Of a DNA stretch of 64,000 nt, positions 46,856 through 58,584 are shown in pieces. Source of the DNA: Cephalotus follicularis (Eukaryota > Streptophyta > Magnoliopsida > Oxalidales > Cephalotaceae). The notes below the pieces were generated by a model. The model searched no databases. It was not told where the DNA came from and was given only the letters and a program-made list of their open reading frames with translations. Where the stretch lies: NCBI GenBank assembly GCA_001972305.1, contig BDDD01001970.1, positions 242,725 through 306,724 on the forward strand, written 5' to 3'. Each line of letters starts with the position of its first letter. Within the stretch, counting starts at the first letter, position 1. The position numbers and the translations under genes are program-made.

Positions 46856-48327
46856 CGTAAGAAAATCTGTAACCATGTATAGCGAAAAAACAAAGATTTA
46901 ATCGATTATCTGGTCCCAATATCGACCTTATTGTATAAAGAAATCGATAAAGAATGTTAGAACGATTCATACATTCGTTTAATGATCGGAGATAATTCTG
47001 GTATTTTAATAGGTTCACAGCAAATCGTACAAATATCCGATCTCTAAGCCTATCTAGACGAGCATACTGAACTAGAGTTCTCCACCAATCTTACCAGAGA
47101 GAAAGTATGGGATACCTAAAACTAAAAGTTGCTAGCATTTTTCCTGTCATAGGTCTCTTTATATAAACATTCTATTAAGGGGTGACTAAATAAGTCTCCA
47201 CTTAATTTAATTACAGAATAACCCCAAACTTTTCTCTAATTCAAATATACCATTTTGTGTAACTCCTTAAGTTCAATATTATGCTGACAGTAGATATGCA
47301 ACACTTGCATTTAATTAATTAGACCATTCTAATTAATTAACCCATAATTAATCTCAATAATTATTTTGGGATGCTACAAGTCAAGATTGGCGTCTAGCAG
47401 TGTCTGATGACTACCCATATAATATGAATAAAAGACCATGAACATTTTCAATTACAGTTAACGTGTAATTCAGTCCTTCCACCATACAATACTCCAATTA
47501 AATCTAGGAGACGGATTTATCTGTCAAACTCAAATAATCTAATTATGTGTATCTCGCTATTAATTTCACAATTCATTATGAAATTAGAAAACTGATTTTC
47601 TAATTTACATCCTGCTTTGATCAAATACTTCTCGAATTATGTATTAATCAGGATACATAGAGCATTATGCTTTTATCACAAGGGTGATGGATTCCTTGTT
47701 GACCACTCATATCCCTCAATACATAATCCATTACATCCAATATTTCATCCTAAGATAATTCGAAAAATTATTTAAAATCATATAAAAACATGATATCATA
47801 TACGCGAAACAATTATGGTGTCTCAAGTTTAAGGACTACATGCACAACTGTAACAAAAAACTCCGAATTGAAATGCAATGATAACTCAATTTAGGCGTTC
47901 TTAGTCAGGCCAGTTCAGTGAACTCATTATCCAATAAGCACCCACATATATGTTCTAATGTCCACTACACTAATGACTGTGAGATCATTCACACTCCCAC
48001 TTGAGTAAAACATTATATGTGTTAATCTATCCGGATTCACTAATGCTCATTATAGTGATCCTATTATTAGGAACATTTAAGAATAAAGCATATGTAAGAA
48101 CAATACATCTCATTATTATGATCTCATAATAATTATATTTTCTTTGCTTTAATTATATGGACTTTATCATAATAATTATCATGTAAGATAATTATTAATT
48201 AAATTAATCAAATTATGATAAAGATAATGCCATATATTATTACCGAATTAATAAATAAGATTCTTCACACAAGAAATAATGTTTAAACCACATCGATTGT
48301 ATATGGGGCACACATATATTTCTAACA
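46856..48327 (-). repeat. 5' LTR of the antisense Ty1/copia element
   Basis: On the minus strand it starts TGTTAGAAATATATGTG at 48327 and ends at the primer site, about 1.47 kb. A TATA box, TTATATAAAGAGACC, lies on the minus strand at about 47153-47167. Several blocks, including one around TGAGTTCACTGAA (minus), are shared in layout with the LTR at 51384-53083, so the two are distant relatives. The last base pair expected for TG...CA is changed at 46856. Confidence 0.85.
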
Positions 48328-49050
48328 AAGTGATCATTTGAAAACAAGTTGGAAAAAACACTTTTTGAGTAAAAGTATCAGATTAGTCAACTGGCAAAGA
48401 GTGTTAGTTGACTGTCAAGGTACTAGTCGACTATTAGTCAACTGGATTCTGCAAAACAACAGTTTTGCTGTTCTGTAATCCTAGACAATCTTAGGGTTTT
48501 GTTAACCCTTCTTAAATTCGTTTGTAGTAAAGCTTTAGGGTTACAATCTAGATATGTCTAAGGGTGACATATCAAGATATGAAGTCATTTGGACCGCCCG
48601 AAGGTCCTCAATCAGAAAGAGGGTGTTTAAGATTTAAAACATTTCCATCGATTTCATATTGAATCAAATTCAGTCAATCAATCACTCAAATACATTTTAT
48701 ATGTGCATAATCTAAACAATTTTAGGTAGTGATTATCCACCTAACAATTAGATACTTGTGGAGTTGATTTTCAGTAGAAATGTGAGATTGGACTCAAGTC
48801 TCATAATCCACTAATTTGCAAGCTTCTAATGTGTTTTCATGATGCAAAACCAAGCTCCATTCACTCCTAATGATGGTTGGTCAGTGGTGGCATCAAGAGG
48901 TGGAAGAGATGAGTGTGTTATATGTGTATGTGGTGAAGAAAGATATAGGGAAAGGGAGAATCAAGTGGAGAGAGAAAGAAGGAGAGGGGTGATGTGTTTT
49001 TGTGTTGTGTGTAAGGAGAAGATATAAAAAGGGAGAAGAGAGAAGGGCTT

Positions 49051-49123
<73 letters not shown>

Positions 49124-49690
49124 GTTTTTGAGGGAGAGATGTGAGAGTTAAGGAATATAAAGGGAAATGAGTGGTTCTAATTGATTTAGAACATGTGGTC
49201 ACTAATGATTACTGTCCCATATTTTCAAAACTTAGCTTAATTGTACCCGAACAGTAATAGAAATGTGTATGCATAATCTATAAAATAAGGATGAGTATAT
49301 AAGATACTCCAATCTAGTCAATAATCATATAACGTACATATAAAATACCTCAATCGGTAAATACAGTACAATAAGGATGCATACATATGATAAAATAAAT
49401 TACAATAGTTCATTTCGTTACACTGATACCTTTCCAATGATCGGATCACACCCACTCCACTAGACCACCTTGAATCCAAAAAGTTCAAGAGGACCTCAAG
49501 TGCCGAGCAACAAACCACGGTACTTACCGGGACAAGACATAAGGTGGCCAATGCTTGGCTATGCTGAGATACACTGACCAACCCTACGGAGTTCTATACT
49601 TCCAAAAAGCACCTATCGGTACATTTTAGAAGTGCGGGGCTTTTGATTATGGTCTAGTCCGAAAGGCCTTTAAGTCGAAGGCCCAATCAG
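48328..49690. repeat. LTR-like sequence, orientation unresolved
   Basis: No gene is supported. It has an AGTCAACTGG / AGTCGACTAT motif cluster (48392-48445), a consensus GATATAAAAAGGG TATA box near 49021, a GT/GA microsatellite, and GTACTTACCGGGACAAGACA near 49520, a style seen in long gypsy LTRs. No ends or target duplications could be placed. The ORFs at 48839 and 48918 are products of the microsatellite flank. Confidence 0.4.
49051..49120. repeat. (GT)n-(GA)n microsatellite
   Basis: A GT run with one interruption (49051-49085) passes directly into a GA run (49085-49120). It lies about 20 bases downstream of a TATA-like sequence. Confidence 0.97.
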
Positions 49691-49762
49691 GAGAACCAAG
49701 AAGTGCCCAGGAGATCCCATATCAGTAAGGCCAGGGCATTTTCAGCTTGGGGGGCAAGTCCT

Positions 49763-50130
49763 AACTATCTCAAATGAAATTACCTTTTGCCCCCTGCCGA
49801 CAAGGAATCAAACAAGGGCAAAACCATTTACCAATACCACTATAAAATGACATTTTGTCCCCTTTGCAGGGGACAAGCTCTGATATTCTGCCTAACCTCA
49901 CGGTATCTTTCTATACCCTGTCTCCCATATTCCATCCTTCACAAATCCCTAAGCAAAATATTCTTTGACGTTATGAGCACTGACTTAATCATTGGAGAGT
50001 ATCCCCGGGGAAAATCCCCAGGCTACCCTCTCACCGATCTTTTTGTCATCTCAGGACCCTGCTCATCTCACCCTTGGAGCTCGGCTTTGAAACTCAGCCC
50101 AGCGGAAATTAAAAATTTATTGTTGACTGG
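49763..50130 (+). repeat. Tat-type LTR fragment
   Basis: After CAGCTTGGGGGGCA (polypurine-like, 49755-49766) comes sequence ending in a U5-like block: GACTTAATCATTGGAGAGTATCCCCGGGG. This closely parallels the Tat-1 LTR (AACTTAATCATCGGAGTGTCCCCGGGAG). No second copy or coding region is attached. Confidence 0.6.
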
Positions 50131-51368
50131 AATCATACCACAACACTTTAAATCGAAAGGAAAACTCGATTTTAAATTGATGGGATATACAAGTGGGAGA
50201 AAGAAAGTTGATATGGATTACAAATTGAGGAGAGTAAAGGCATGATGGCCTTATTTAAAAAATATTAAATACACCCACCATTAAAGCAATAAATCTACCG
50301 TACATTCAACACTTGAATAAATAAAACATTCATCTAGCCTAAAGCACATGATCTATCATCATGCATATTTTAATTCAATCACACCCAATATAAACAATGG
50401 TTAAATGCATGATTAATAATGAGCATCTACATAGTCTATGTTCACATAAGATTATTCTCAACTATTGAAAAATTTTTAAATCTTGGCCTGAGATTTACTA
50501 TTCATATTGGGCCAGAAATATTAAGGGCCCGTTAAGCATTGGGTCTCAAGAGAATTGAAGTCTAAACTTACTTTGGGCTTTAGTGATATAAAGGCTCATT
50601 TTAAATTTGGGCTTGTATTTGGGCTTTCGGTGAGGAAGAATTAGGATTTAGTAAATGCCCTACAAAATGCCACGTGTTCCTCAACCGCACATGTGACTTG
50701 TCCCTTAATCTAACAATCCATATCATGATTTAAATCCAACCCTTAAAATTAAGATTCAATCCTAGCCATCCATCCATAGATTGATCCAAGGGCTATAATT
50801 CAATCTTACATTCATAAGTCTACTTTATTAAAGTAACTTTAGACCAAAGTTTGGTCAACACTCAAGCTTTCAAATCTCTTAATTTACTCCCTTTGGCCAC
50901 CCTACCCTTACTCCCTTTTTAACCAATACTACATTTCATCCTCACATCACATTTAAAGTAACTCATACACTAAAGTTTGGGATCAAACGCTAGTATGGTT
51001 TAAAGCTTTACTACTCTTGCACAATAAGGAGTAAAGCACGTAAAACTTTAATTCATCCAATGTCATCATCATCTTCCACATAAATAAAACATATGAACAT
51101 GAGAGAAACTCTTTTAATGGAGAAATAAAGCTTGTTAGACAAAAAATTCAAGGACAAATTGAAAGAGGTTATCCAAACATAAAATTTTTCCTTGACATCC
51201 ACACAAATACATTGGGGGCCTCAAAACACAAAGCAAAACTATTTTTCCCCATGAAAATCCATCCAACCAGTGGGTATCATATACCTCAAAAAAACCAAAA
51301 ATTTTTCTACACCAATCATGCTCAATATAACAAAATACAATTAGATATATGAAACTATGATCAAAATT
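50131..51368 (-). other. Leader region of a second antisense copia element
   Basis: AT-rich and without a credible coding frame. It lies on the internal side of the primer site at 51369 and is presumed to be untranslated leader. Its left part meets the Tat LTR fragment near 50130-50240. Confidence 0.4.
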
Positions 51369-51381
51369 GTCTCTAATACCA
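51369..51381 (-). other. Copia primer-binding site
   Basis: The minus strand reads TGGTATTAGAGAC, a one-change form of the tRNA-iMet site, two bases inside the LTR end at 51384. Confidence 0.75.
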
Positions 51382-51383
51382 TT

Positions 51384-53083
51384 TGTTGGTTTCTATACAA
51401 AGTAGCTAGATTAAATCTTAATCTATCCATTTCATGCAATCCTAAGGAGAATAGATTAACAAGTATGAAAACCTATGTCAAGATCTATTTTTGATCAAAC
51501 ACTTTGATATACATAATAAAAAAGAAGTAGGAGAGAATGATATAAAACTTACTTGGTTAAATATTTAGTCTCCGTTTCTTTTCAAATCCTATATAACTTC
51601 AAGGTAATTCGAGAAGCAATGATTTGGTTCCTCCAAATAGTCCACACCAAGAGAGTTAGCAAGGGATTAAGGGAGAGAGAGCACTAAAAATTTTGGCCAA
51701 AAACATTTTGGATGCTAGTCCACCTTTTGTTTTCTTCCCTTTAGTTTTCTAGTAAAGTCCTCACTAAACCTATTCTATTGGTCATCACTTTCTATTTATA
51801 TTAAGTGATGGTCAAACATTACTACCTTCAACTTGACATAGTCAAAGGTAGTTAAGTAATAAGAATAGTCAAGAAAAATAATCTCATTAATCATGTATCT
51901 CATCACATAAGCATATTCCAGTATACTAATCAAATTAGTACAATTAATTAGGGACAATCCCTAATTCAATTTTCTCTTTGATCCACTTGTATTATCACAC
52001 TTGTATTGTGTGTGATCTTATGGGTTCATAATTACGCTGGCAAAAGGATTCATCGTAATACTTATGATTCTCCAATTAGTCATTACTAATCGCATTAGAA
52101 AGTTCTAATCGAAAAAAAAATAAACAATGATTTTAATTCTTTATTAAACGAGATTAATAATGAGAAAATATTGGATATCCTATTGATCAATATCAACATA
52201 TAGCAATGCATATTGATCCCCTGGTAATTTGAAGTAACCTCGAACCCCAAATTACATCTTACGTGTACGTATAATCCCTATACCAACAATGCTGGAATTA
52301 AACCTAGGACACGGATAATGTCAACCCCTAATTATTTAATTCCTTATATTGATATATCAAGCAATTAGCTATTACGATCAAATTAGAAAACCTTTTCTAA
52401 TTATCTGATCTCAAATATTGGAAAACACTTTCCAATACCTTTTCATCTTAGCTAGGAAATCTTACACATAATCACCTTAAGCATAATCTCTCTTTATTAG
52501 AAGTACTATATCTCATATTTCACAAACAATCATATCTCCATGCATAATTTATCATGCCCAAATAATACCTATAAACTCTCTATCGTTAGGGAACGTATTT
52601 AAGTATCATCAAGACATGATATCTTATACACAGGATATCAAGTGGTGACTTAGTTCTAAGAACCACTTGCACAAATGCAATACAAGACATGTAAGTATAA
52701 CTCCTTACAGAACTTCTTAATACGAGTCACTTCAGTAAACTCATAACATTTTGAGCACCCTCGCGTATGCCATATAATCACTACATGATGACTTGTGAGA
52801 TTAGTCAACCTCTTCAACAAGCTTGCATACAACATTCTAGTATAATATGTCCCATGTATATAATCCCATGACTAGGAAGATCCTAGAATAAAGCTTACAG
52901 ATGTGCTAAGTCTCACAGCATGATCTCATCATGGTCTTAGTCATCATACTTTATTCTATGGACATTGATTGATTATAAATATATAAATATAAATGAACAA
53001 TTGTCATTGATTGATAAGAACATCCTTTATTAAACTTTAATGTTATTACAAGATAACATGGTTAGCAGGACATATCCCTAACA
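51384..53083 (-). repeat. 5' LTR of a second antisense copia element
   Basis: On the minus strand it runs from TGTTAGGGATATGTCC (53083) to ACCAACA (51384), 1.70 kb, with the expected TG...CA ends and a primer site after it. A minus-strand TATA box (AATATAAATAGAAAG) lies near 51790-51805. The rest of the element is not recognisable to the left of about 50130. The layout is related to 46856-48327 but the sequence is clearly different. Confidence 0.85.
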
Positions 53084-53254
53084 CCACATTTACATCAAAT
53101 CAGAATTTGACTCCTCACATTTCAATTGTACCAATTTGGCTCCAAGATTTTCATTTATTCCCAATTTAGCTCCACTGTTTTCAAATTTCTCAACTATATA
53201 AAAAAAGTGACACCTTGAAATCAAAACTTTCAAATCATGTAATATGTTATTACC

Positions 53255-54215
53255 TGCAGAGACCGAACTTTCAGAAAAGGGCATCTTTATCTTTAGTCTA
53301 ATTTTGAGGGAATGATTCCAAAATCACTGCATGGTATCAAAGAGAGTAAAGATGAATATTTTAGATTGTCTTGGACTTTTGGACCATTGGAGACATTGGG
53401 ATTAAGATAGGGATATAATAAGCCTTAGAGATCGATTTGGGCCTACGTAAGTGGCTATTTAAGCCATTTGGTGTTGAGTGAGAGAGCTAACAACTTCATT
53501 CTTCTTCCTTTATCATGGAGGCAACCATATTTCAGGAACTCAAAGAGGGGGATTTTCTTGGCTTTAGTCAGCTTGAGCTGCTTGGATCGAATGAGAGCTA
53601 TTTGAGAATTGTAGAGTTGATTAGATTGCTCCAAGAGTTGTCTTCAAGCTTTGCTAAGAGAATTCTTCAAAGCTAAACGTAGAATTTCCTCCATGTTCTT
53701 TGATTTTACATTGTATGAGATGAATGATTGCATTTGAATGATTGAATGTATATGTGAAATGCTAATTAATGTTTGGAATACATTTACTTACTATCTAAGT
53801 ATGCTTGCCATGTTTTGAGCTTTTGAACTGGAATTGTAGGGTATGATTTGAATATCAATTAGAATGATTTGTGTGCGGTTTATATACTGTCAAATGCGTA
53901 TGTGTTTGTTGTTTGATGATTGAATTGATGATTGATTTGTGTTTTGAAGCTTTGAGCATTGTTTTTTTTAGAGTTGGTAAACTAGGGTTTTGATTGGGGG
54001 TTTTAACCTAAAGTGTTTGGAAATGGTTTAAAAAAATTGAGGATAGTTTCTAATGCTTTATTTTGATCCTCAAAGCGTATGTGTTAGTTTTATTGAAAAT
54101 ATTATTTTTCTTTTTGTTAGAAAATGGAGTTGGAGATGAGTTCCTTAACTGTTGAGTGGCGATGCTTAAGCTTAAGTGTTGATGCTTAGAGAAGCCTGAA
54201 CATGGCATTTCGGCT
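53255..54215 (+). repeat. Element X, 5' LTR
   Basis: This aligns with 60581-61529 with many substitutions and gaps. Shared blocks include GTGGCTATTTAAGCCATTTG (TATA-like), AACTTCATTCTTCTTCCTTT, GTAGAGTTGATT and TTGCTCCAAGAGTTGTCTTCAAG, and GATTGATTTGTGTTTTGAAG. It starts TGCAGAGACCG, where the 3' LTR has TGTAGGGACTAAG. The right end is approximate. The LTR pair is old. Confidence 0.7.
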
Positions 54216-54485
54216 ACTGTCTTATTAATTTCTGAGAAGAGAATCTTCTGTTTATTTCAGAGATATGAATTAGTTACATCATGAGATTTGATTTTCTCAA
54301 TTTACTTCTTAGATATGTTTCCTCCGTTTATCTTCGGAGATGCGATCAGTTTATTCTCTGGTTCATGAACTATAATTGATGACTATTGGTTGTAACACTA
54401 ACAGACAGAAATTGGTCATTGGGAAATTGTAACGAGATAAAGGGATATAGATGGTTGAAATATGGGTTCTTTGCAAATGGTTTGA
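54216..54485 (+). other. Element X internal sequence before the solo LTR
   Basis: Non-coding as far as I can see. It ends TTTGA at the LTR insertion point; the same element resumes at 57080. Confidence 0.5.
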
Positions 54486-57074
54486 TGCAACACCTCACGC
54501 CTGCAGGGCGGACACGTGGCATTACTCTCAATCCAAAACACAATACAATGGTCAGGACTAGCAATATAAAAATGCGAAAAACTTAAAACTTTGCAATACA
54601 TATCATCTGCGGAAGATACAATACACTGATCCATACATACGATGCAAAAACAATATAGATCCTTTACAATACTAGTCTTTTACAATACCAATCTTTTACT
54701 ATACATTTATCACTCCTTCACTACAGTATCACAATACAATACATCATCAATCCTTCAATACAGTATCACAATACAATACATCATCAATCCTTCAATACAG
54801 TATCACAATTTTCACTACAATGTCTCACAATCCGCTCCGCGGTACCCAAGCAGTCATGCGATCAATCAAGTCTTCAGTCCTTCTGACCACTGCTACCTGC
54901 TGCCCTTCCTATGCCGAACATAAAGGTACAACACAGCCCCACCCCGAAGGATGGGGTTAGCCACATTGGCTAAGCAGAAATCCCATGCAGCATGTATGCA
55001 TGTACAATGTGTAATATCGGTGACAATCTATACAATATCAATGTGCGGTGTGCAATATCAATGCATGACATGGCAAATGCATATGTATAATTGGAGATCA
55101 GAGCATACGGATAGGATCTATAACAATCAATCAATCAATGGCAGAAACTCAATGGTGGTGTATGCAACACCCAATCAATCAATCAATCAATCAATATCCT
55201 ATACAGCATGAGACCGGTGTCAATACAATGTCAATCAGTCAGCGGTGATCAATCTCACGGAAGGTAGTCCTTCAAAAAAAAGGTGGGAGATCTATCTACA
55301 GTTCTCAGACTGATCAGGTCTGGGACTCATAGATCTTCCAGCCTATGGCTGGGTCAATACAATCTCGATGAGCTACAACCGAGGGAGTTACTGATACCGT
55401 TAGAGAGCTATGGCCCTCAAGGGAGCATCAATCGACAATCAATCGGTACCGCTTGTCAGTGGGTCAATACAATACAATAAATGAAACGATCGATGTAATA
55501 GGTTGACAAAGTCAACAACCTAACATGCCGACACGAATCATAAGGTCGCTCTATAGGATCCATACAATACAATCAATCAATCAATCAAGTCAATACAATA
55601 TTGAGTAAAGTCAATAAGTGGTGGTGTCTAATGGAGAAATGGGAACGTGCATCCATCGTACCGACTTAGGCTCGCAACAACACTCATGACCCAAGCAATC
55701 GATCAATGTATCAATACAACGTCGAAGCAAGGGCGATAAGCGGTGGTGCCTAATGGAGGGATGGGAACGTTCATCCATTTTACCGACTTAGACTCACAAC
55801 AACACTCATGACTCAAACAATAAATCAATCAATCAGTAGCCGCTAAGCGGTGACAATCGAATCGGTGGAATATGAATGAACATCTATTTAGTCAATGAAA
55901 GTCACTGAGTCGTCACCTATGGCTCAACCTGTCACTCTATCAATCTATCAATTTGACCTTTGAAAACCATTGAAAACTGTGTTTTAAACGCTTGAATACC
56001 TCAAGTGAGGTTCCGGTCAAGCGGCAATGTGAAAAGGGTTGAAAAACCAGCTTTAACAGTTAAAAACTCCATTCAGCCTGAAAGGCGTCGATGTCCTTGA
56101 CTAAAGACATCGATGCGTATCAGGGCCTGCCTTTAAAAATGGTAGAAAGACGTCGATGTCTTTCTCAATTTCGCCGAAGACGTCGATGTCCTTGGACAAA
56201 GACGCCAACGCGTTTCAATGAAAATGGCCTGGGAATGCGCATCGATGTCTCGCATTGATGCCTTCTCTGGGGAAAGGCATCTCAAGCAAAAGACGTCGAC
56301 ACCTTTGAAAGACGTCGATGTCTTTGTTGCGAAATCAAGGAGGCTGCATCCCAAAGCAAAAGATGTCAATGTCCATGGGCAAAGGGATCGATGTCTTTGC
56401 TGGGAATGACCGATTTTTCTACAGAAAATCAACAATTTTCAAGCCAAAACCCAATCAAATCCATTCTTTAAGAAACAAAGGGTTAAAAATCAATCTTTAA
56501 GGTTAGTAAAACTAGTTACATCCTTCAATTTAACATTTCAATCTTCCTAGATCCATTAGGTCAAGGAAATCAATAAAAACCCTAGTTTCACAATTCACTT
56601 CAATTCAATCATTAAATCACTCAATCAATCATGCAATTCAGTCAATCAATCAATAAAGCAATAGGTAATTCGGTAAATAAGTCCTACCTTTCACTGAAGC
56701 TTCATAAGTCGAGCTTCCAATCACTCAATCCACTACTTGCAATCGCTGTCCTTGTCGATGGAGATGCAATTCCGGCTGCAAGGGAGGAAGATGGAGGCTC
56801 CATCTAGAGAGAGAGAGTGAGAAGGATAGAAAGAGAGGAAGAAGAATGGGAAATGTAAGGAATGAAAGAAAATGGCAAAGGAATTGACTTATATAGTCAG
56901 TTCGACCAATTCTCCAAAACCCAACCCAGAATCCTGACTATACAGGCATAAAACCAAAACAATCTCAATAGGTATAGGAATACCTCAATTCAATATAGTT
57001 CAATATGATTCAGTACAGTACAATACGGTACAATGTATGCATGAACAGTACAAAAGGGAATTCGGGTCGTCACA
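54486..57074 (-). repeat. Antisense solo gypsy LTR with target duplication TTTGA
   Basis: On the minus strand it starts TGTGACGACCCGAATTCC (57074) and ends GGTGTTGCA (54486). It is flanked by TTTGA at 54481-54485 and 57075-57079, 2.59 kb, with no coding region. Contents: 2.5 copies of a 37-bp repeat (54717-54810), (AATC)n patches (about 55120-55195 and 55566-55590), a 123-bp direct repeat (55617-55810) and a GACGTCGATG array (56085-56400). The LTR type is the long-LTR chromovirus style. Confidence 0.88.
56085..56400 (-). repeat. Degenerate array of GACGTCGATGTC motifs, copy A
   Basis: About twelve motifs of the GACGTCGATGTC(C/T)TT type with irregular spacers. They sometimes appear as close inverted pairs (GACGTCGACACCTTTGAAAG and the following GACGTCGATGTC). 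GACGTC and TCGA are self-complementary. Recurs at 58610-58895. Confidence 0.8.
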
Positions 57075-58270
57075 TTTGAACTCCACAAAATATTGAATAC
57101 TATTCTACTAATGAGATAGAAAATGAGATGGAACGGATTGACAGGGTTCATTGAAGTTGAAGCTAGAGTTTCATGCCCCACTTTAACTAGACAGGCTAGA
57201 GAATTTGATAGACTTTGAGTTCTCAAAGCATTAGGATATCTTTAGTGAAATCTACAGTATACACTGATGAGAGAGATAGCTTTGAGAATTCACGAGGATT
57301 GCTTGATATTGAGAGATTAGATACCCCTTATGGATGCATGTCTTCAGATATTATGGTTGATGACATCATACAGTTCCAAAGTAGAGAGTATAGTCAGTTG
57401 GACTTGCTTGTGAAATTGAACAAGTGTTCATTCAATATGATGGTAGACAGCGATAGCTTTGATGTCAGTTTTCAGCTTATTCAGTTTCTTCATCATATGA
57501 AGAGGGAGATGACAAGATTTTGACAGTTTTTGACAGTTTAGCATGGGTTTGAGACAACATTTGATGGTTTTGTGTCGGAGTCTTTGAACTTGCCAAGATC
57601 ATAGGTTATATGGATGGTAATGGGTTGACTTTCAGTTTCAGTCTTTCTTTTTTGATATATGTGACTTATTATATGAAACTTTTGGCTCATGAACTGCATG
57701 GTGTCTTGTCAGATGGTACAGGATGCCAGTTAGAGATATATTAGATCATTGGTTATGGTTCACTTCACAATTTTACAATGTATTAAGTGATGAGAGACAA
57801 GTAAGTCATTCCTATGTATGACTATTAGTATGAGATTAATAATGAAAGTGGACTACATCCTCCTCATGATTTTATTCTTACAGTGATTATAGCTTAGTAT
57901 TGGAACCAACAATGTCGATTTTCATGGCATTTTTAGTGATATCATTTAGTCCTTAATTATCTTAGTTAAGAAAGTTGCATGGAACCATTGAGAGAAGGTA
58001 ATACTGTCAGTCCTTTTACTTGTTTATTTAAATTTAGGGTCTAATTTCTTGTAAGGAGGGGTGGATGTAGGGACTAAGACTTTTGGAAAAAGGCATTTTT
58101 GTCATTTGTCCGATTTTGATGACATAACTATAAAATCACATTATGGTATGAAATAGAGTACGAAATGAATATTTCAAGTTGTTCTGAACGTTTTCGACTA
58201 TTGGAGACATCGAGATTGAGATTGGGCCGTAATGAGCCTTAGATATTGGTTTATTCATAAGTAAGTGGCT
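56110..58270. repeat. Second tandem duplication, copy A
   Basis: About 2.16 kb, comprising the first 965 bases (minus-strand sense) of the solo LTR, element X internal DNA and the first 205 bases of an X LTR. It matches 58585-60785; the offset grows from 2475 to 2525 and then becomes 2515 through small indels. It ends abruptly where foreign LTR filler begins. Confidence 0.92.
57080..58065 (+). other. Element X internal region, copy A
   Basis: The 102-codon frame at 57215-57523 is repeated unchanged in copy B (59740-60048) apart from one residue. I recognise no domain, and the identity only reflects the duplication. At the end, AAGGAGGGGTGGA (58053-58065) is a polypurine tract directly before the LTR start TGTAGGGACTAAG. 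Confidence 0.55.
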
Positions 58271-58584
58271 GTGACGCCCCGAATTTCATAAATAATTATT
58301 ATGAAATTGGTGCGTGTACAGTTACGATAAAATCGATTGAACCGGAGTAACAAAAAGGTATTTCGCATTTAAGTTGTAATCGTGTTAGCTAAGACGACTA
58401 ATATAAATCTATTTTTAATGCGCGACAATAAAACCCGAATGCTCGTAATATTATTGCGATTATTTTGGTGGTTGTTTGGATAATTTATGTCGCGATTTGC
58501 GGAAAAATCGGGACCCGTACCTTAGTATTTTAACAGAAAATACTAAGGAAGAGGCAAATTATAAAGGAAATGAGGGACACACAT
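58270..58584 (+). repeat. Filler between duplicate copies: start of a gypsy LTR
   Basis: It begins TGTGACGCCCCGAATTTC, a typical LTR start and similar to the minus-strand start of the neighbouring solo LTR (TGTGACGACCCGAATTCC), but the sequence diverges at once. It continues about 315 bases through CG-rich, AT-interspersed DNA and stops mid-LTR at TCGATGCG, where copy B begins. Confidence 0.75.

Noticed and set aside
55090..55620. CRISPR-like look of repeated CAATCAATCAATC and CAATACAAT blocks
   Set aside because: Simple-sequence repeats inside a plant solo LTR; no constant repeat with unique equal-length spacers.
57215..57523. 102-codon ORF, almost identical at 59740-60048
   Set aside because: The conservation is due to the tandem duplication; no domain is recognised, so it is not called a gene.
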